A stretch of DNA of 64,000 nt from NCBI RefSeq assembly GCF_000744415.1, contig NZ_JQLW01000005.1, positions 100,650 through 164,649 of the forward strand, in the 5' to 3' direction. The stretch is from Ghiorsea bivora (GTDB lineage: Bacteria > Pseudomonadota > Zetaproteobacteria > Mariprofundales > Mariprofundaceae). Made by a program: the position numbers and the translations under genes. The notes under the pieces are model-generated. The model ran no database searches, was not told the DNA's origin, and was given only the letters and a program-made list of their open reading frames with translations. Of the stretch, positions 8,935-20,775 are shown piece after piece. Each line of letters begins with the position of its first letter. Position 1 is the stretch's first letter.

Positions 8935-10629
8935 TCAACTACCTGCCCCGCCTCGGCGCATGGCTCCACCACCTTCTGCATCACCACCACCTGAAGAAAT
9001 CGATTCATCCAAAGATTGAGGTACTGCATGCCCGAGCAGTTGATACAACTTTTTCAAATGGGTACGATAAAGTTGGTCGAAATCACGCACCGCATTGCTG
9101 GGGTTGTAGTCGCCAAACCACCAACACCAATCCGAACCTTCGCAAATACGCAATTGTTCAATGGCTGCTTCTTGGGTGTCATGACTTAAACTTTCGTAGT
9201 GTGCATCAAAAGCTTTTTTGGCTTCAATCAACAATTCCCAAGCGCGTGTTTTGGCATGGTCGCCAATCCAAGTGGATAAATTGCCATAGACCCAAGAACC
9301 TGCGGTGAGGTTATCAAGTTTCTCTGTGGCTGGATGCTGCTCGAGATAATCACTGAATGTGGTGAGTTCAAATTCAGGGTGTTCAATCACTGCCTGATAA
9401 AGTTTGGTTAAGAAAGGTAAGGCATTCTCATGGTAATGTTCCCAAGCATTTTCACCATCCATGATGATGGCAACCACAGGGGCTTCCATACCTTGGGTGC
9501 GATGACGAATGCCTGCCAACTCATGCATAAAGTTGTTGATGGCATCATCGGTATTCCATTTGCTGTATTCAAAACCCAACAAGTCGGACAACCTATCATC
9601 TCGAAAAAAACAACTGATTTGATTCTCGCCTTCGCCCACCAACCAAGGGTGGTAAAGGTCGCGGTTGCCTTGTTGTTCGCGCAAATTGGTTTTGAGTGAA
9701 TGATGCAATACAGCTTCACCCGTAGCGCACCAGTCAAAACCGGATTGCCCCAGCAAAGCAAGGGTATCATTACACACAGCCCCTTCCGCAGGCCAGCAAC
9801 CTTTGGCTTGATGCCCAAACACTTGTTCATGGCTTTGTTGAGCTTTGTGAATATGGTCAAGCGCGCGTTCTTTACCACCTGGATATGGCTCATCAGGAAT
9901 CAAAGCATCAGCCACAGTTTGATGCGCCGATTCAAAATCGAGCATCAAAGGCATGATGGGATGAGCATAAGGTGTAGTGGTGAGCTCTAACTTACCTGAT
10001 TCCACAAGCCTACGATGCAAAGACGGAATATTTTCAAGTAAATCTGTAATAAGTGCAAGCAAATCATGGCGGTCTTGGGAGCTGAAATCACCTGCTTTTT
10101 CAATCAGGCGGCGGGCAACAAAGTTGTTTTGGCGCACTGTTTCACCCAGCCAAGCAAGATGATACCAAGTGACCAAATCGGTAAAGAAATTATCGCCCAG
10201 GTAATCAATTGTATTGATATTTTTTGCATGTTCTGCCATATGAAAAAGACTGGAATATGCAGTGTAGCGATGCATATTTCTATCGTGATTTAAACGAAAA
10301 CATGCATCTAACAAATAAGTTCGTGAAACCTTATCAAAACTTTGTTCCTGTGCCAAAAATGCCAATAAAGGGTCATTAATTTCTGTTGTTTTCCCATCCA
10401 AAAAATCGCGCAAATGTGCCGCATAATCTTTAATTTGATGGGTTAATGAGGGTACATAATTCATCACCGCTTTGGCATGAGGGATTTGCAGTAAAATTTC
10501 TGCCATATCGGTATAATCTTTCATGGCATGCAGATAAACCCACGGCAAATGATAGCGCCCAGTATCCGCCTCGCGGTAGAATGGCTGATGCATATGCCAG
10601 TAAAAAATAACGGATAATGGTTGGCTCAT
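8935..10629 (-). CDS. Glycoside hydrolase family 57 alpha-glucan enzyme
   Basis: A 564-residue GH57 protein of the alpha-amylase/alpha-mannosidase type. It starts with FYWHMHQPFYRE, then shows CWPAEGAVCNDTLALL, where the Glu is the expected nucleophile, and MDGENAWEHYH, where the Asp is the expected acid/base. The end is a low-complexity glycine-serine tail. The start at 10629 is supported by an AAAGGAA site; a GTG/ATG 15 bp earlier is not. It is coupled to malQ and surrounded by glycogen genes, so it probably trims or debranches alpha-glucan. No GlgX-type debranching enzyme is seen in the window, so this gene may fill that role. Exact specificity cannot be read from sequence. Confidence 0.88.
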   Translation of the reverse strand: MSQPLSVIFYWHMHQPFYREADTGRYHLPWVYLHAMKDYTDMAEILLQIPHAKAVMNYVPSLTHQIKDYAAHLRDFLDGKTTEINDPLLAFLAQEQSFDKVSRTYLLDACFRLNHDRNMHRYTAYSSLFHMAEHAKNINTIDYLGDNFFTDLVTWYHLAWLGETVRQNNFVARRLIEKAGDFSSQDRHDLLALITDLLENIPSLHRRLVESGKLELTTTPYAHPIMPLMLDFESAHQTVADALIPDEPYPGGKERALDHIHKAQQSHEQVFGHQAKGCWPAEGAVCNDTLALLGQSGFDWCATGEAVLHHSLKTNLREQQGNRDLYHPWLVGEGENQISCFFRDDRLSDLLGFEYSKWNTDDAINNFMHELAGIRHRTQGMEAPVVAIIMDGENAWEHYHENALPFLTKLYQAVIEHPEFELTTFSDYLEQHPATEKLDNLTAGSWVYGNLSTWIGDHAKTRAWELLIEAKKAFDAHYESLSHDTQEAAIEQLRICEGSDWCWWFGDYNPSNAVRDFDQLYRTHLKKLYQLLGHAVPQSLDESISSGGGDAEGGGAMRRGGAGS

Positions 10630-10664
10630 AGTGTTCCTTTGCATGGAATTTGAATCATTTGAAA

Positions 10665-10694
10665 GCAGCTAGGCTGCATGATGGATTATGCAGC
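10665..10694 (-). terminator. Overlapping hairpins after the sensor kinase
   Basis: Two mutually exclusive stems occur between the kinase stop and the GH57 start: GCAGC-3-GCTGC (10665-10677) and GCTGCAT-8-ATGCAGC (10673-10694). On the minus strand the last stem is followed by only a short TTTC, so it would be a weak terminator or attenuator at best. Confidence 0.3.
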
Positions 10695-10740
10695 GTCCAC
10701 CACATCGGCTTTTTACAAACTGAAAGCACCCAAATATATC

Positions 10741-13122
10741 TCAACTTGCCAGCACTTCCGTAAGTTTGGACAACAATTCATCTGGCATATATGGCTTTTG
10801 CACAAAACCCGCCAAACCTTTGCCAGTAAAACGTTGGGTTGCTATTTGCTGATTGTATCCCGAAGATAAAACAACTTTAATCTCAGGGCAAATACGGCGC
10901 ATTTCTGTAAATGCATCTTCACCACCCATACGTGGCATGGTCATATCCAGAAGCACACAGTCCACTTCATTGGCATGTTGCTTTAGCTTTTCAACAGCAT
11001 CAAGCCCATCCACTGCCGTAATCGTATGATAACCCACATCTTCAAGCATTATGGATGCTATTTCTCGAATTGATTCTTCATCATCGACAATTAACACCGT
11101 TCCACAATGTTGGTCTTCTTGCAGTTTTGTTTCCCTTTGTAAGGGTACAGCCTCTTGGTCAACGACTGGGAACAGGATTTTCAGGGTTGAGCCTTTACCC
11201 TGCTCAGAATATACCTTGATTACCCCATGATGCCCTCGCACAATGCCTAAAATAGCACTCATGCCTAGCCCCCTGCCTGTAAACTTGGTTGTGAAAAATG
11301 GTTCAAACAAACGCTTTTTGGTTTCCTCATCCATGCCGCAACCCGTATCACTCACTTCTAGGTAAACATAACGTCCCAATTTAAGCTGCTCTTCCTGCAA
11401 ATAAGTGCTTTGTAGGTAATCTTCATCTGCCCACATTACCCCCGTGGCAATACTAACATTACCACTGCGCTCACCAATTGCTTCATTGGCATTGATAACT
11501 AAGTTCATAATCACCTGTTGCATTTGTGCCAAGTCTGCCTCAATAGCAGGCAGATTGGGTGTCATTTCATAGCGCATGACCACGCTTTTATGAATCGAGA
11601 CTTCAAGCAAACGAATCATTTCCTCAACCAACTCAGAGAGGTTCACAGGCTGCACAACAAATTTACCCTTACCGGAATATGCCAGCATTTGTTTGCATAA
11701 ATCTGCAGCCCGTTGACTGGCTCCCTCAATAGCTGCAAGGTGTTCTGTCGTTGTATTTGTTACATCTGATTTACCTTTAGCTATAGCTGAATGTCCCATA
11801 ATAGCTGTCAAAATATTATTAAAATCATGCGCAATGCCACCAGCCAACACACCAAGTGATTCTAATCGTTGTACATGCTCCATCTTCTCTTGTTGCTGTC
11901 GTTCTTCGGTAATGTCTCGCACTGTACCAATGGAATATAGTGGCTTGCCCGCTTCATCAAATGTTGTTTGGCAACGCTCATGTACAAATTTGATGCGCTC
12001 TTTACCGCTATCATCAACAAACTGTAAACGATGCGTCAAGTCATATGGAACCTTTTCCTCAAGGTGTTTGGTAAACGCAGCATCCAACATGTCACTGTCT
12101 TCGGGGTGAACGCTTTCAAGAAACGCATCATAAGAAGCGGGGCTTTCATCACTATCGATTTCAAAAATACGGAAAACTTCTTCCGACCACCATAACTTAT
12201 TGTTTGCAGAATCAAGCTCCCAGCTCCCAATATGTGCTACCTTTTGGGCTTCACGTAAGTGTTTTGCACTGCGTTCAGCAGCCTGCATGAGATGCACCAT
12301 TTTTTCTTGTGATGCTTTCAAAGCTGAAATATCTCGAATGACGACCAATACACCACGCTGCTCACCAAACTCAACCGGCTCAGAAACCACCGTCCCAGTA
12401 AAAACCTCACCATTTTTACGCAAAAACCGTTCTTCTATCTCAGAAATAGGCTGACCTGTTTCTATAACTTGTTGTTTGCGTTGAACAGCAAGTTTGCGGT
12501 CATCTGGATGTATATAGTCTAACATAATAGTACCAATAATTTCATCAGGGCTCTTAAATCCCAACATCATAGTTAATGCTGGATTCGCATAAACAAGCTT
12601 GCCACCCACATTAACGCCAATGCCATCAGGCAAAAAATCAAGCAGCTTTCTGAACTTTGTTTCCGACGCTAGCTTTAACTTTTCTGCTTTTTTCACCTCC
12701 GATAAATCAGTAACCACTGCCTGTAATTCATAATGATCACCAACTTGGATAAATGAAAGTTGCACATTAGCTGGAAACTCAGAGCCATCCAAACGCTTAT
12801 GTACCCATTCAAAAGAGGTTTTCCCTTGTTCCACCGCAGCCTTCATATGCATGTCAGCTGCTACTTGAGATTCTGCACCATCTGGCTGAAGCTCAGGCGA
12901 TAGCTGTGCTGGTGTAAATTGATAAAATATTTGTTTGGATGAAAAGCCAAACATATCCAAAGCAGCTTGGTTACAGTCAACAAAGTGTTTATCCTTCAAT
13001 GTCATAATGGCAGCACCAGAAAACTGAAAAAGTGCTTCATACCGTTTCTTTGTCGCTTCCAAAGCTTCAATCAAACGATAGTTCTGCTGTAGCTGCAGTT
13101 CCTCTTTGCTTGAATAGCTCAT
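10741..13122 (-). CDS. Hybrid PAS sensor histidine kinase with receiver domain
   Basis: A 793-residue cytoplasmic signalling protein with no membrane segment. Three PAS/PAC domains (about residues 25-145, 150-270 and 290-405) precede a HisKA domain with phospho-acceptor His432 (GGIAHDFNNILTA). The HATPase domain follows, with NLVINANEA, DTGCGMDEE and GRGLGMSA. A C-terminal receiver (about 670-793) has phospho-acceptor Asp726 (VLLDMTMPRMGG). The architecture is that of NtrB-like soluble kinases that pass phosphate through an internal receiver to an unlinked phosphotransfer protein. It lies 7 bp after the isochorismatase-like gene and probably shares its transcript. The ligands of the PAS domains are unknown; neighbours suggest carbon or energy status only by position. 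Confidence 0.9.
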   Translation of the reverse strand: MSYSSKEELQLQQNYRLIEALEATKKRYEALFQFSGAAIMTLKDKHFVDCNQAALDMFGFSSKQIFYQFTPAQLSPELQPDGAESQVAADMHMKAAVEQGKTSFEWVHKRLDGSEFPANVQLSFIQVGDHYELQAVVTDLSEVKKAEKLKLASETKFRKLLDFLPDGIGVNVGGKLVYANPALTMMLGFKSPDEIIGTIMLDYIHPDDRKLAVQRKQQVIETGQPISEIEERFLRKNGEVFTGTVVSEPVEFGEQRGVLVVIRDISALKASQEKMVHLMQAAERSAKHLREAQKVAHIGSWELDSANNKLWWSEEVFRIFEIDSDESPASYDAFLESVHPEDSDMLDAAFTKHLEEKVPYDLTHRLQFVDDSGKERIKFVHERCQTTFDEAGKPLYSIGTVRDITEERQQQEKMEHVQRLESLGVLAGGIAHDFNNILTAIMGHSAIAKGKSDVTNTTTEHLAAIEGASQRAADLCKQMLAYSGKGKFVVQPVNLSELVEEMIRLLEVSIHKSVVMRYEMTPNLPAIEADLAQMQQVIMNLVINANEAIGERSGNVSIATGVMWADEDYLQSTYLQEEQLKLGRYVYLEVSDTGCGMDEETKKRLFEPFFTTKFTGRGLGMSAILGIVRGHHGVIKVYSEQGKGSTLKILFPVVDQEAVPLQRETKLQEDQHCGTVLIVDDEESIREIASIMLEDVGYHTITAVDGLDAVEKLKQHANEVDCVLLDMTMPRMGGEDAFTEMRRICPEIKVVLSSGYNQQIATQRFTGKGLAGFVQKPYMPDELLSKLTEVLAS

Positions 13123-13129
13123 AGTGCGC

Positions 13130-13723
13130 TCAAGTGACTTTGGATATAAAGGCTTGGTGGTTCATCACATTGGCATACAACGGAAAAATCTCATCACAAT
13201 AAAACTGTTGCTCCATATCAGTGCGCCCTGCAGTGACATCAGCAAGCACATGTACACGAAACCCTCGCTCATGTGCAGCGCGAGCTGTGGAATCAATACA
13301 AATTGAAGTCACAACCCCAGCAAGTACAACATCTTCGATATGGTTCTCTCGCAACACTTGCTCCAAATCAGTCTGAGCAAAAGCATTCAAGCCACGCTTG
13401 CCTGGTACTTCTATAATATGCTCGCCAAATTTCGCCAGCTCAACAATGGTTTGACTACCCGTTGAATTCTTCTTAAAAGCGCCAGATTCTTTAATAGCAG
13501 CAAGAATACCTACTGGCTCGATAAGCTCATGGTAATCATCGGTAAACAAAATTGGCGTGGATACCATCAACACCTTTGTATGCTGCAAGGCATGGAGTGT
13601 GTCTAGTGTGTTTGCAAGCACCCTATCGGCATCAGACTCAATCACACTTCGCAAAATCCCATCTTTTGCAAAATAATCATTCTGATAACCAATCATGATC
13701 AACGTTGTGGTATCTGCCCTCAT
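13130..13723 (-). CDS. Isochorismatase-family cysteine hydrolase
   Basis: A 197-residue alpha/beta hydrolase of the isochorismatase/nicotinamidase superfamily. The catalytic triad is visible: Asp in MIGYQNDYF, Lys in VPGKRGLNAF, and Cys in VVTSICIDSTARAA, next to the cis-peptide region GVVTS. Members cleave amides, nicotinamide, ureides or isochorismate, and the motifs do not decide the substrate. No siderophore or NAD salvage genes are nearby. It is upstream of and close to the hybrid kinase, with which it likely forms an operon. Confidence 0.85.
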   Translation of the reverse strand: MRADTTTLIMIGYQNDYFAKDGILRSVIESDADRVLANTLDTLHALQHTKVLMVSTPILFTDDYHELIEPVGILAAIKESGAFKKNSTGSQTIVELAKFGEHIIEVPGKRGLNAFAQTDLEQVLRENHIEDVVLAGVVTSICIDSTARAAHERGFRVHVLADVTAGRTDMEQQFYCDEIFPLYANVMNHQAFISKVT

Positions 13724-13838
13724 ATGCGGCCCCTTTGTTATGATTATAACTCACATGCTTCTGAAACCATAACCATTACTTTCTTATCTGTGTTTTAAGA
13801 GATGCAAGCATAATGCCAACATCGTCTAGCAGGCTCCT

Positions 13839-15116
13839 TTATAGCTCGTGTAACTTTTGCCCCAGCATTTCAGGTGTGACCAAGACAATACCTTTTTCAG
13901 ACACATAAAAACGTTTGGCATCATCTTCAGCATTCACGCCAATTTCTGTGCCCGCAGGAATCACTGAACCTTTATCAATCACACAACGTTTAATGGTGCA
14001 TTTTTGATGAATTTCCACATCAGGAAGAATCACTGAATCTTCAACATTGCTGTATGAATGCACCCGAACATTGGAAAATAATACAGAACGGCGCACCGTT
14101 GAACCTGTAATTAAACAACCTCCTGAAATCATAGAATCAACTGCCATACCACGACGTTTATCACTATCAAAAGCAAACTTTGCCGGTGGCAACTGATCGT
14201 GATACGTCCAAATTGGCCAATTATTATCATACAAATTTAATTCAGGTTCAATCTCGGCCAAATTGATATTGGCTTCCCAGTAGGAATCAACGGTTCCTAC
14301 ATCTTTCCAATAACCCGATGCACCTGTATTGGCATCCAAAAATGGAAAAGCAAATGCATTCGCATGTTCAATAGCATGCGGAATAAGGTCATGCCCGAAA
14401 TCGTGGGTAGATGCCTCATCTTTGGCATCTTTAATCAAACGCTCACGCAAATATTGGGCACTAAACACATAAATTCCCATGGATGCCAGCGCCTGACTTT
14501 CGTCACTGGGCATAGGTTTGGGTTGCGATGGTTTTTCGGCAAACTCCACAATACGCGATTCATCATTGATTGCCATCACACCAAACGCTTTGGCTTCATT
14601 CAAAGGTACTGGGATACAACCCACGGTAATATCAGCACCTTTGGCAACATGAGCTGCAATCATTTTACCATAATCCATTTTGTAAATATGATCACCTGCA
14701 AGAATCACCACATACTCTGGATTGTACTGACGGATAATATCCAAGTTTTGATACACAGCATCAGCAGTGCCTGTATACCAACCCTCACCCATACGTTGCT
14801 GAGCAGGAAGCACTTCTACAAACTCCCCAAACTGACCCGACATAAAGCTCCAACCACGCTGTAAATGGCGCTGCAAGGAATGCGATTTGTATTGGGTGAG
14901 CACGGAAATACGGCGAATACCTGAGTTAATACAATTGGACATAGGAAAGTCAATAATACGAAACTTTCCACCAAATGGCACAGCAGGTTTAGCACGCCAT
15001 TGGGTTAAAGCTTTCAGCCTAGAGCCCCGCCCGCCAGCGAGCACCAAAGCCACGGTATTGGCAGTAAGCTTACTAATATTACGTTCTACTATTACAGTTT
15101 GAGGTTGTTCTGACAT
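13839..15116 (-). CDS. glgC: Glucose-1-phosphate adenylyltransferase (ADP-glucose pyrophosphorylase)
   Basis: Makes ADP-glucose from ATP and glucose-1-phosphate, the committed and usually allosterically controlled step of glycogen synthesis. The 425-residue protein has the N-terminal nucleotide loop [16 protein letters not shown] with the activator-region lysine-rich segment just after it. It also has [20 protein letters not shown] (sugar-phosphate lysine), [14 protein letters not shown] and a C-terminal left-handed beta-helix. The ATG at 15116 has a GGGAG site nine bases upstream. It is divergent from pgm across about 155 bp, which must hold both promoters. Confidence 0.97.
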   Translation of the reverse strand: MSEQPQTVIVERNISKLTANTVALVLAGGRGSRLKALTQWRAKPAVPFGGKFRIIDFPMSNCINSGIRRISVLTQYKSHSLQRHLQRGWSFMSGQFGEFVEVLPAQQRMGEGWYTGTADAVYQNLDIIRQYNPEYVVILAGDHIYKMDYGKMIAAHVAKGADITVGCIPVPLNEAKAFGVMAINDESRIVEFAEKPSQPKPMPSDESQALASMGIYVFSAQYLRERLIKDAKDEASTHDFGHDLIPHAIEHANAFAFPFLDANTGASGYWKDVGTVDSYWEANINLAEIEPELNLYDNNWPIWTYHDQLPPAKFAFDSDKRRGMAVDSMISGGCLITGSTVRRSVLFSNVRVHSYSNVEDSVILPDVEIHQKCTIKRCVIDKGSVIPAGTEIGVNAEDDAKRFYVSEKGIVLVTPEMLGQKLHEL

Positions 15117-15248
15117 CGGATATTGCTCCCAAGAAACCATTAATATTTTTTAATAAAGCAAGACGGAGGTTAACAGTTTCTGTATGCTTTCGCTATCAAA
15201 GGATATTCATGCCGTGGTTTCGCTTATGGTAACATTGCTTTAGCCTAG

Positions 15249-16903
<1,655 letters not shown>

Positions 16904-16904
<1 letters not shown>

Positions 16905-19087
16905 TGATCGCGCCTACTTTATCCCCCGAAGCTTGGGCAGTGGTTGAAGCACGAAGCCACGACCCTTTTGCTTGGTTGGGCAGACATGAACATCCCGATG
17001 GCGGGGTAATCATCCGCACCTTAAAACCACAAGCAAAAAAGATGTGGCTTGTGCCCAAAGGTGGGCGCGCCCAAGCCATGACGCGCATTGAAGGCACGGA
17101 TGTGTTTGAGAAGCATTGGAAAAAAGGTAGCTTTGATAAGCACTACACTCTGCGCATTGAAAATCGCGAAGGCCATGTTTGGCAGCAAGAGGATGTTTAT
17201 CGCTTTTCACCCATGTTGGGTGATATGGATTTGCATCTGATTGGTGAAGGCAACCACTTTGAGAAGTATCGTATTTTGGGTGCACATGTGCGTGAGCATG
17301 AGGGCATCCAAGGTGTTGGTTTTGCTGTGTGGGCGCCTGCTGCCGAACGTGTGAGTGCGGTGGGTAATTTTAACCACTGGGATGGTAGAGAACATCAAAT
17401 GCGAGTGCGCGGTTCATCGGGAATTTGGGAAATATTTATTCCTGAATTATGCGAAGGTGAGACCTATAAATTTGAAATTCGTGCAAAAAATGGCGATGTG
17501 TTCCAAAAAACCGACCCGTATGCCCAACAAATGGAGCTACGCCCTGCCACAGCATCGGTAGTACATAATCCCAAGCATTATGTGTGGCAAGATGCCGATT
17601 GGGTAAACAAACGCCCTGAAACGCAAGCTTTGGATAAACCCATGAGCATTTATGAATTGCATCTTGGCTCGTGGCGCAGAGAACATGGCACGTATTTAAA
17701 CTACAAAGATTTAGCGCATCAGGTGGTCGAATATTGTAACTGGATGGGTTACACGCATATTGAATTGATGCCGATGACTGAGTTTCCCTATGATGGTTCG
17801 TGGGGTTATCAAACGGTAGGATATTTTGCGCCCACCAGTCGTTTTGGTTCGCCTGATGAGTTCCGTTATTTTGTCGATTATTGTCATCAGAATAATCTCG
17901 GCGTGTTCCTTGATTGGGTGCCTGCACATTTCCCTAAAGATGCGCATGGTTTGGCGCGATTTGATGGCACACCATTGTATGAACATGAAGACCCACGCCT
18001 TGGCGAGCATAAAGATTGGGGCACGTATATCTTCAACTTTGGGCGCAATGAAGTGCGCAATTTCTTGATTGCATCGGCATTGTTTTGGTTGGATGAATAT
18101 CATATCGATGGTTTAAGAGTAGATGCCGTAGCATCTATGTTATACTTGGATTATTCACGTGAAGAAGGCGAGTGGTTGCCCAATAAACACGGCGGCAGAG
18201 AAAATCTCGAAGCCATTGAATTTTTGAAACAATTCAACTGTCTTGTGCATGAGCGATTCCCTGGTGCGGTGACCATGGCAGAAGAATCCACATCTTTCCC
18301 TATGGTTTCACGCCCCACCTATTTGGGTGGATTGGGTTTCACCATGAAATGGAATATGGGCTGGATGAATGACACACTTTCTTATTTTAAGGAAGACCCG
18401 ATTAACCGATCTTACCATCATCATGCGCTGACATTCTCCGCCGTGTATGCGTTTACGGAAAACTTTATCCTTCCATTTTCACACGATGAAGTGGTGCATG
18501 GCAAAGGTTCTATGCCTGAAAAAATGCCGGGTGATGATTGGCAAAAATTTGCCAACCAACGTTTATTGTATGCATATATGTATGGCCATCCGGGCAAAAA
18601 ACTGCAGTTTATGGGTTTAGAGTTTGGGCAATGGCCAGAATGGGATTTTGATAGTTCACTGGCTTGGGAGCAGTCCAACTTTATGCCACATCGTGGTTTG
18701 CAATTGATGATGCGCGATTTGAATCATGTGTATAAAAATGAGCCTGCACTGTATGAAGTGGATTTTGATGGCGCTGGTTTCCAGTGGATTGATTGCAATG
18801 ATGCCGCGCAATCGGTGCTGAGTTTTATTCGCCGTGATAAAAATGGTGGTGAAGTGATTGTAGTGATGAACTTAACGCCAGTTCCGCGTGAGCATTATCG
18901 CTTGGGTGTTCCACAAGCTGGGCATTATCAAGAAATTATAAATACCGATGCGTATACGTATGGTGGTTCAAACCTTGGTAATACAGGTGGTGTACAATCA
19001 GATGCACAGCCTTGGATGGAACAAGGACATTCGATTGAGGTTACCTTGCCGCCATTGGCTTGTGTGATATTTAAGCTGAAAAGTTAA
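16904..19087 (+). CDS. glgB: 1,4-alpha-glucan branching enzyme
   Basis: A GH13 enzyme that creates alpha-1,6 branches in glycogen, 727 residues, the long form with an N-terminal beta-sandwich plus CBM48. CBM48 is marked by [20 protein letters not shown]. The catalytic barrel has [17 protein letters not shown], the nucleophile in [16 protein letters not shown], the acid/base in [12 protein letters not shown], and the transition-state residues in [13 protein letters not shown]. The C-terminal beta domain ends at ACVIFKLKS. The gene begins within the pgm stop codon. Confidence 0.98.
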
Positions 19088-19161
19088 TAGGGAGAATATG
19101 CCTACGGCATAGTAAGTATACAAACTTCTTTTCTTCGTAATGAAAATATCAGCGTAGAAAA

Positions 19162-19845
19162 TTAAGAAGTCTGCCAGGCAGCGTTATCAACCACCCATAC
19201 AGCATTTTCGATATGGGTAACAGGTAAATCAGCACCGTTTTGAATAGCTTGAAGGGGTTCTTTTTTTGATGCACCAGTTGCTAAAATAAAACACTGCTTA
19301 TGATTGTTTAAAGCTTTAAAACCCATGCTCACCCGCTCGGATGGGGGTTTGGGTGAATCAAATTCAGCTATAGTTAAATCGTTGCTTTGCAGTGTGTCAT
19401 GGTTTGGAAATAAACTAGCTGTGTGTCCATCTTCGCCCATACCAAGCATGACCAAATCAAAACCATCAATGCCTGCAATATCGTGAGCATAAATTGATGC
19501 GGCAGCTTGTGTACCGTTAGCAAAATCAATGCTATGAATATTTGCAGCAGGAATAGCTACACCATCTAATAGCGCGTTTCGTGCCATGGTTTCATTTCTA
19601 TCGGCATGCCCTAAAGGAAGTGCGCGTTCATCACCAAACCACACATGTACTTTAGCCCAATCCATATCTGCATCACGCAATAAGCGATAACATAATTCAG
19701 GTGTGCTACCACCTGCCAAAACCCAATGAAACACACCGCGTTCAGCAATGGATTTTGCACAAGCTCTAACTACTTCACCTGCCACAAAACTTGCGGCTTC
19801 TTCACCCGTAGCGAAGTGTTTTAATGTTTGTGGATTGAAAAACAT
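19162..19845 (-). CDS. pgl: 6-Phosphogluconolactonase
   Basis: Hydrolyses 6-phosphogluconolactone in the oxidative pentose phosphate branch. The 227-residue protein shows the family signature features HWVLAGGSTPELCYRLL, KVHVWFGDERALPLGHADRNE and LGMGEDGHTASLFPNH, with catalytic His in the last. The start at 19845 is chosen by homology; it lies 10 bp after the gnd stop. It is the third gene of a zwf-gnd-pgl operon and converges on glgB. Confidence 0.94.
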   Translation of the reverse strand: MFFNPQTLKHFATGEEAASFVAGEVVRACAKSIAERGVFHWVLAGGSTPELCYRLLRDADMDWAKVHVWFGDERALPLGHADRNETMARNALLDGVAIPAANIHSIDFANGTQAAASIYAHDIAGIDGFDLVMLGMGEDGHTASLFPNHDTLQSNDLTIAEFDSPKPPSERVSMGFKALNNHKQCFILATGASKKEPLQAIQNGADLPVTHIENAVWVVDNAAWQTS

Positions 19846-19855
19846 GTAAATTAGC

Positions 19856-20773
19856 TTATTTCTTCGCAGGTTTGATTTTATGACCACCAAAACCAGCACG
19901 TTGAGCATTCACGATTTTACCTGCATAAGCATCTTTCTGTCGGCTTCTAAAACGCATTTGCAAAGCCAATGTTAACACTGGGGCTGGGATACCCAAATCA
20001 ATGGATTCATTCACTGTCCAACGCCCTTCACCTGAGTCATCCATCCAATCGGACAATGATGAAAGCTCCACATCTTGCTCTAGAGCATCACCCGTTAAAT
20101 CCAATAACCACGAACTCACCACAGAACCATGTTGCCAAACACGAGAAATTTGAAACATATCCAAATCAAATTCTTTTTTGGCTTTCATGATGTCATAACC
20201 TTCGGCGAAGGCTTGCATCATGCCGTATTCAATGCCGTTATGAACCATTTTCACGAAATGCCCAGCGCCGATTGGCCCCATATGCCCCCAGCCTTTGCCA
20301 TCATCAGAAGCTAACGTGGTTAAAGCAGGTGCAATCAAATCAATGGCTTGTTTTTCGCCTCCAATCATCAATGAGTAACCATTTTTCAAGCCCCAAACGC
20401 CACCTGAAGTGCCGCAATCGGCAAACAAGATGCCTTGTTCTGCAAGCTCAATGCCACGGCGTTGCCCTTCTTTGTAGTTGGAGTTTCCACCATCAATGAT
20501 TAAATCGCCTGCTTCAACGCCTGCTTCAAGTAAATTGGCAATCGTGTCATCCACATATTCATGGGGAACCATCACCCAAAGCACGCGAGGAGTTGGAAGC
20601 TTGGTAATCACATCTTTTAAGTCGGATGCGGCTTGTACGCGGTCAAACTCAGCTTCTAAAGCCTTGCCGGGCGTGGCATCAACATCATAAGCCACCACTT
20701 CATGCTCGCCCTGCATCAAACGTTTGACCATATTGCCGCCCATACGACCCAAACCAATCATTGCTAATTTCAT
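19856..20773 (-). CDS. gnd: 6-Phosphogluconate dehydrogenase, decarboxylating (short GntZ/YqeC type)
   Basis: Oxidises 6-phosphogluconate to ribulose-5-phosphate and CO2. The 305-residue length marks the short class, not the 470-residue GndA class. The N-terminal Rossmann motif is MIGLGRMGGNMVKRL, followed by the dehydrogenase motif DGGNSNYKE and the catalytic-region GAGHFVKMVHNGIEYGMMQA. An AAGGAG site precedes the ATG, which lies two bases after the zwf stop. The short class is often NAD-dependent, so this enzyme could yield NADH rather than NADPH; this is an inference from class. Confidence 0.93.
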   Translation of the reverse strand: MKLAMIGLGRMGGNMVKRLMQGEHEVVAYDVDATPGKALEAEFDRVQAASDLKDVITKLPTPRVLWVMVPHEYVDDTIANLLEAGVEAGDLIIDGGNSNYKEGQRRGIELAEQGILFADCGTSGGVWGLKNGYSLMIGGEKQAIDLIAPALTTLASDDGKGWGHMGPIGAGHFVKMVHNGIEYGMMQAFAEGYDIMKAKKEFDLDMFQISRVWQHGSVVSSWLLDLTGDALEQDVELSSLSDWMDDSGEGRWTVNESIDLGIPAPVLTLALQMRFRSRQKDAYAGKIVNAQRAGFGGHKIKPAKK

Positions 20774-20775
20774 GT

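Noticed and set aside
14364-14864. A 166-codon plus-strand open frame
   Set aside because: Antisense shadow of glgC with no ribosome site or family pattern.
19096-19112. Short TATGCC-TAC-GGCATA hairpin between glgB and pgl
   Set aside because: The stem is only six pairs and no T run follows on either strand, so a terminator claim is not supported.
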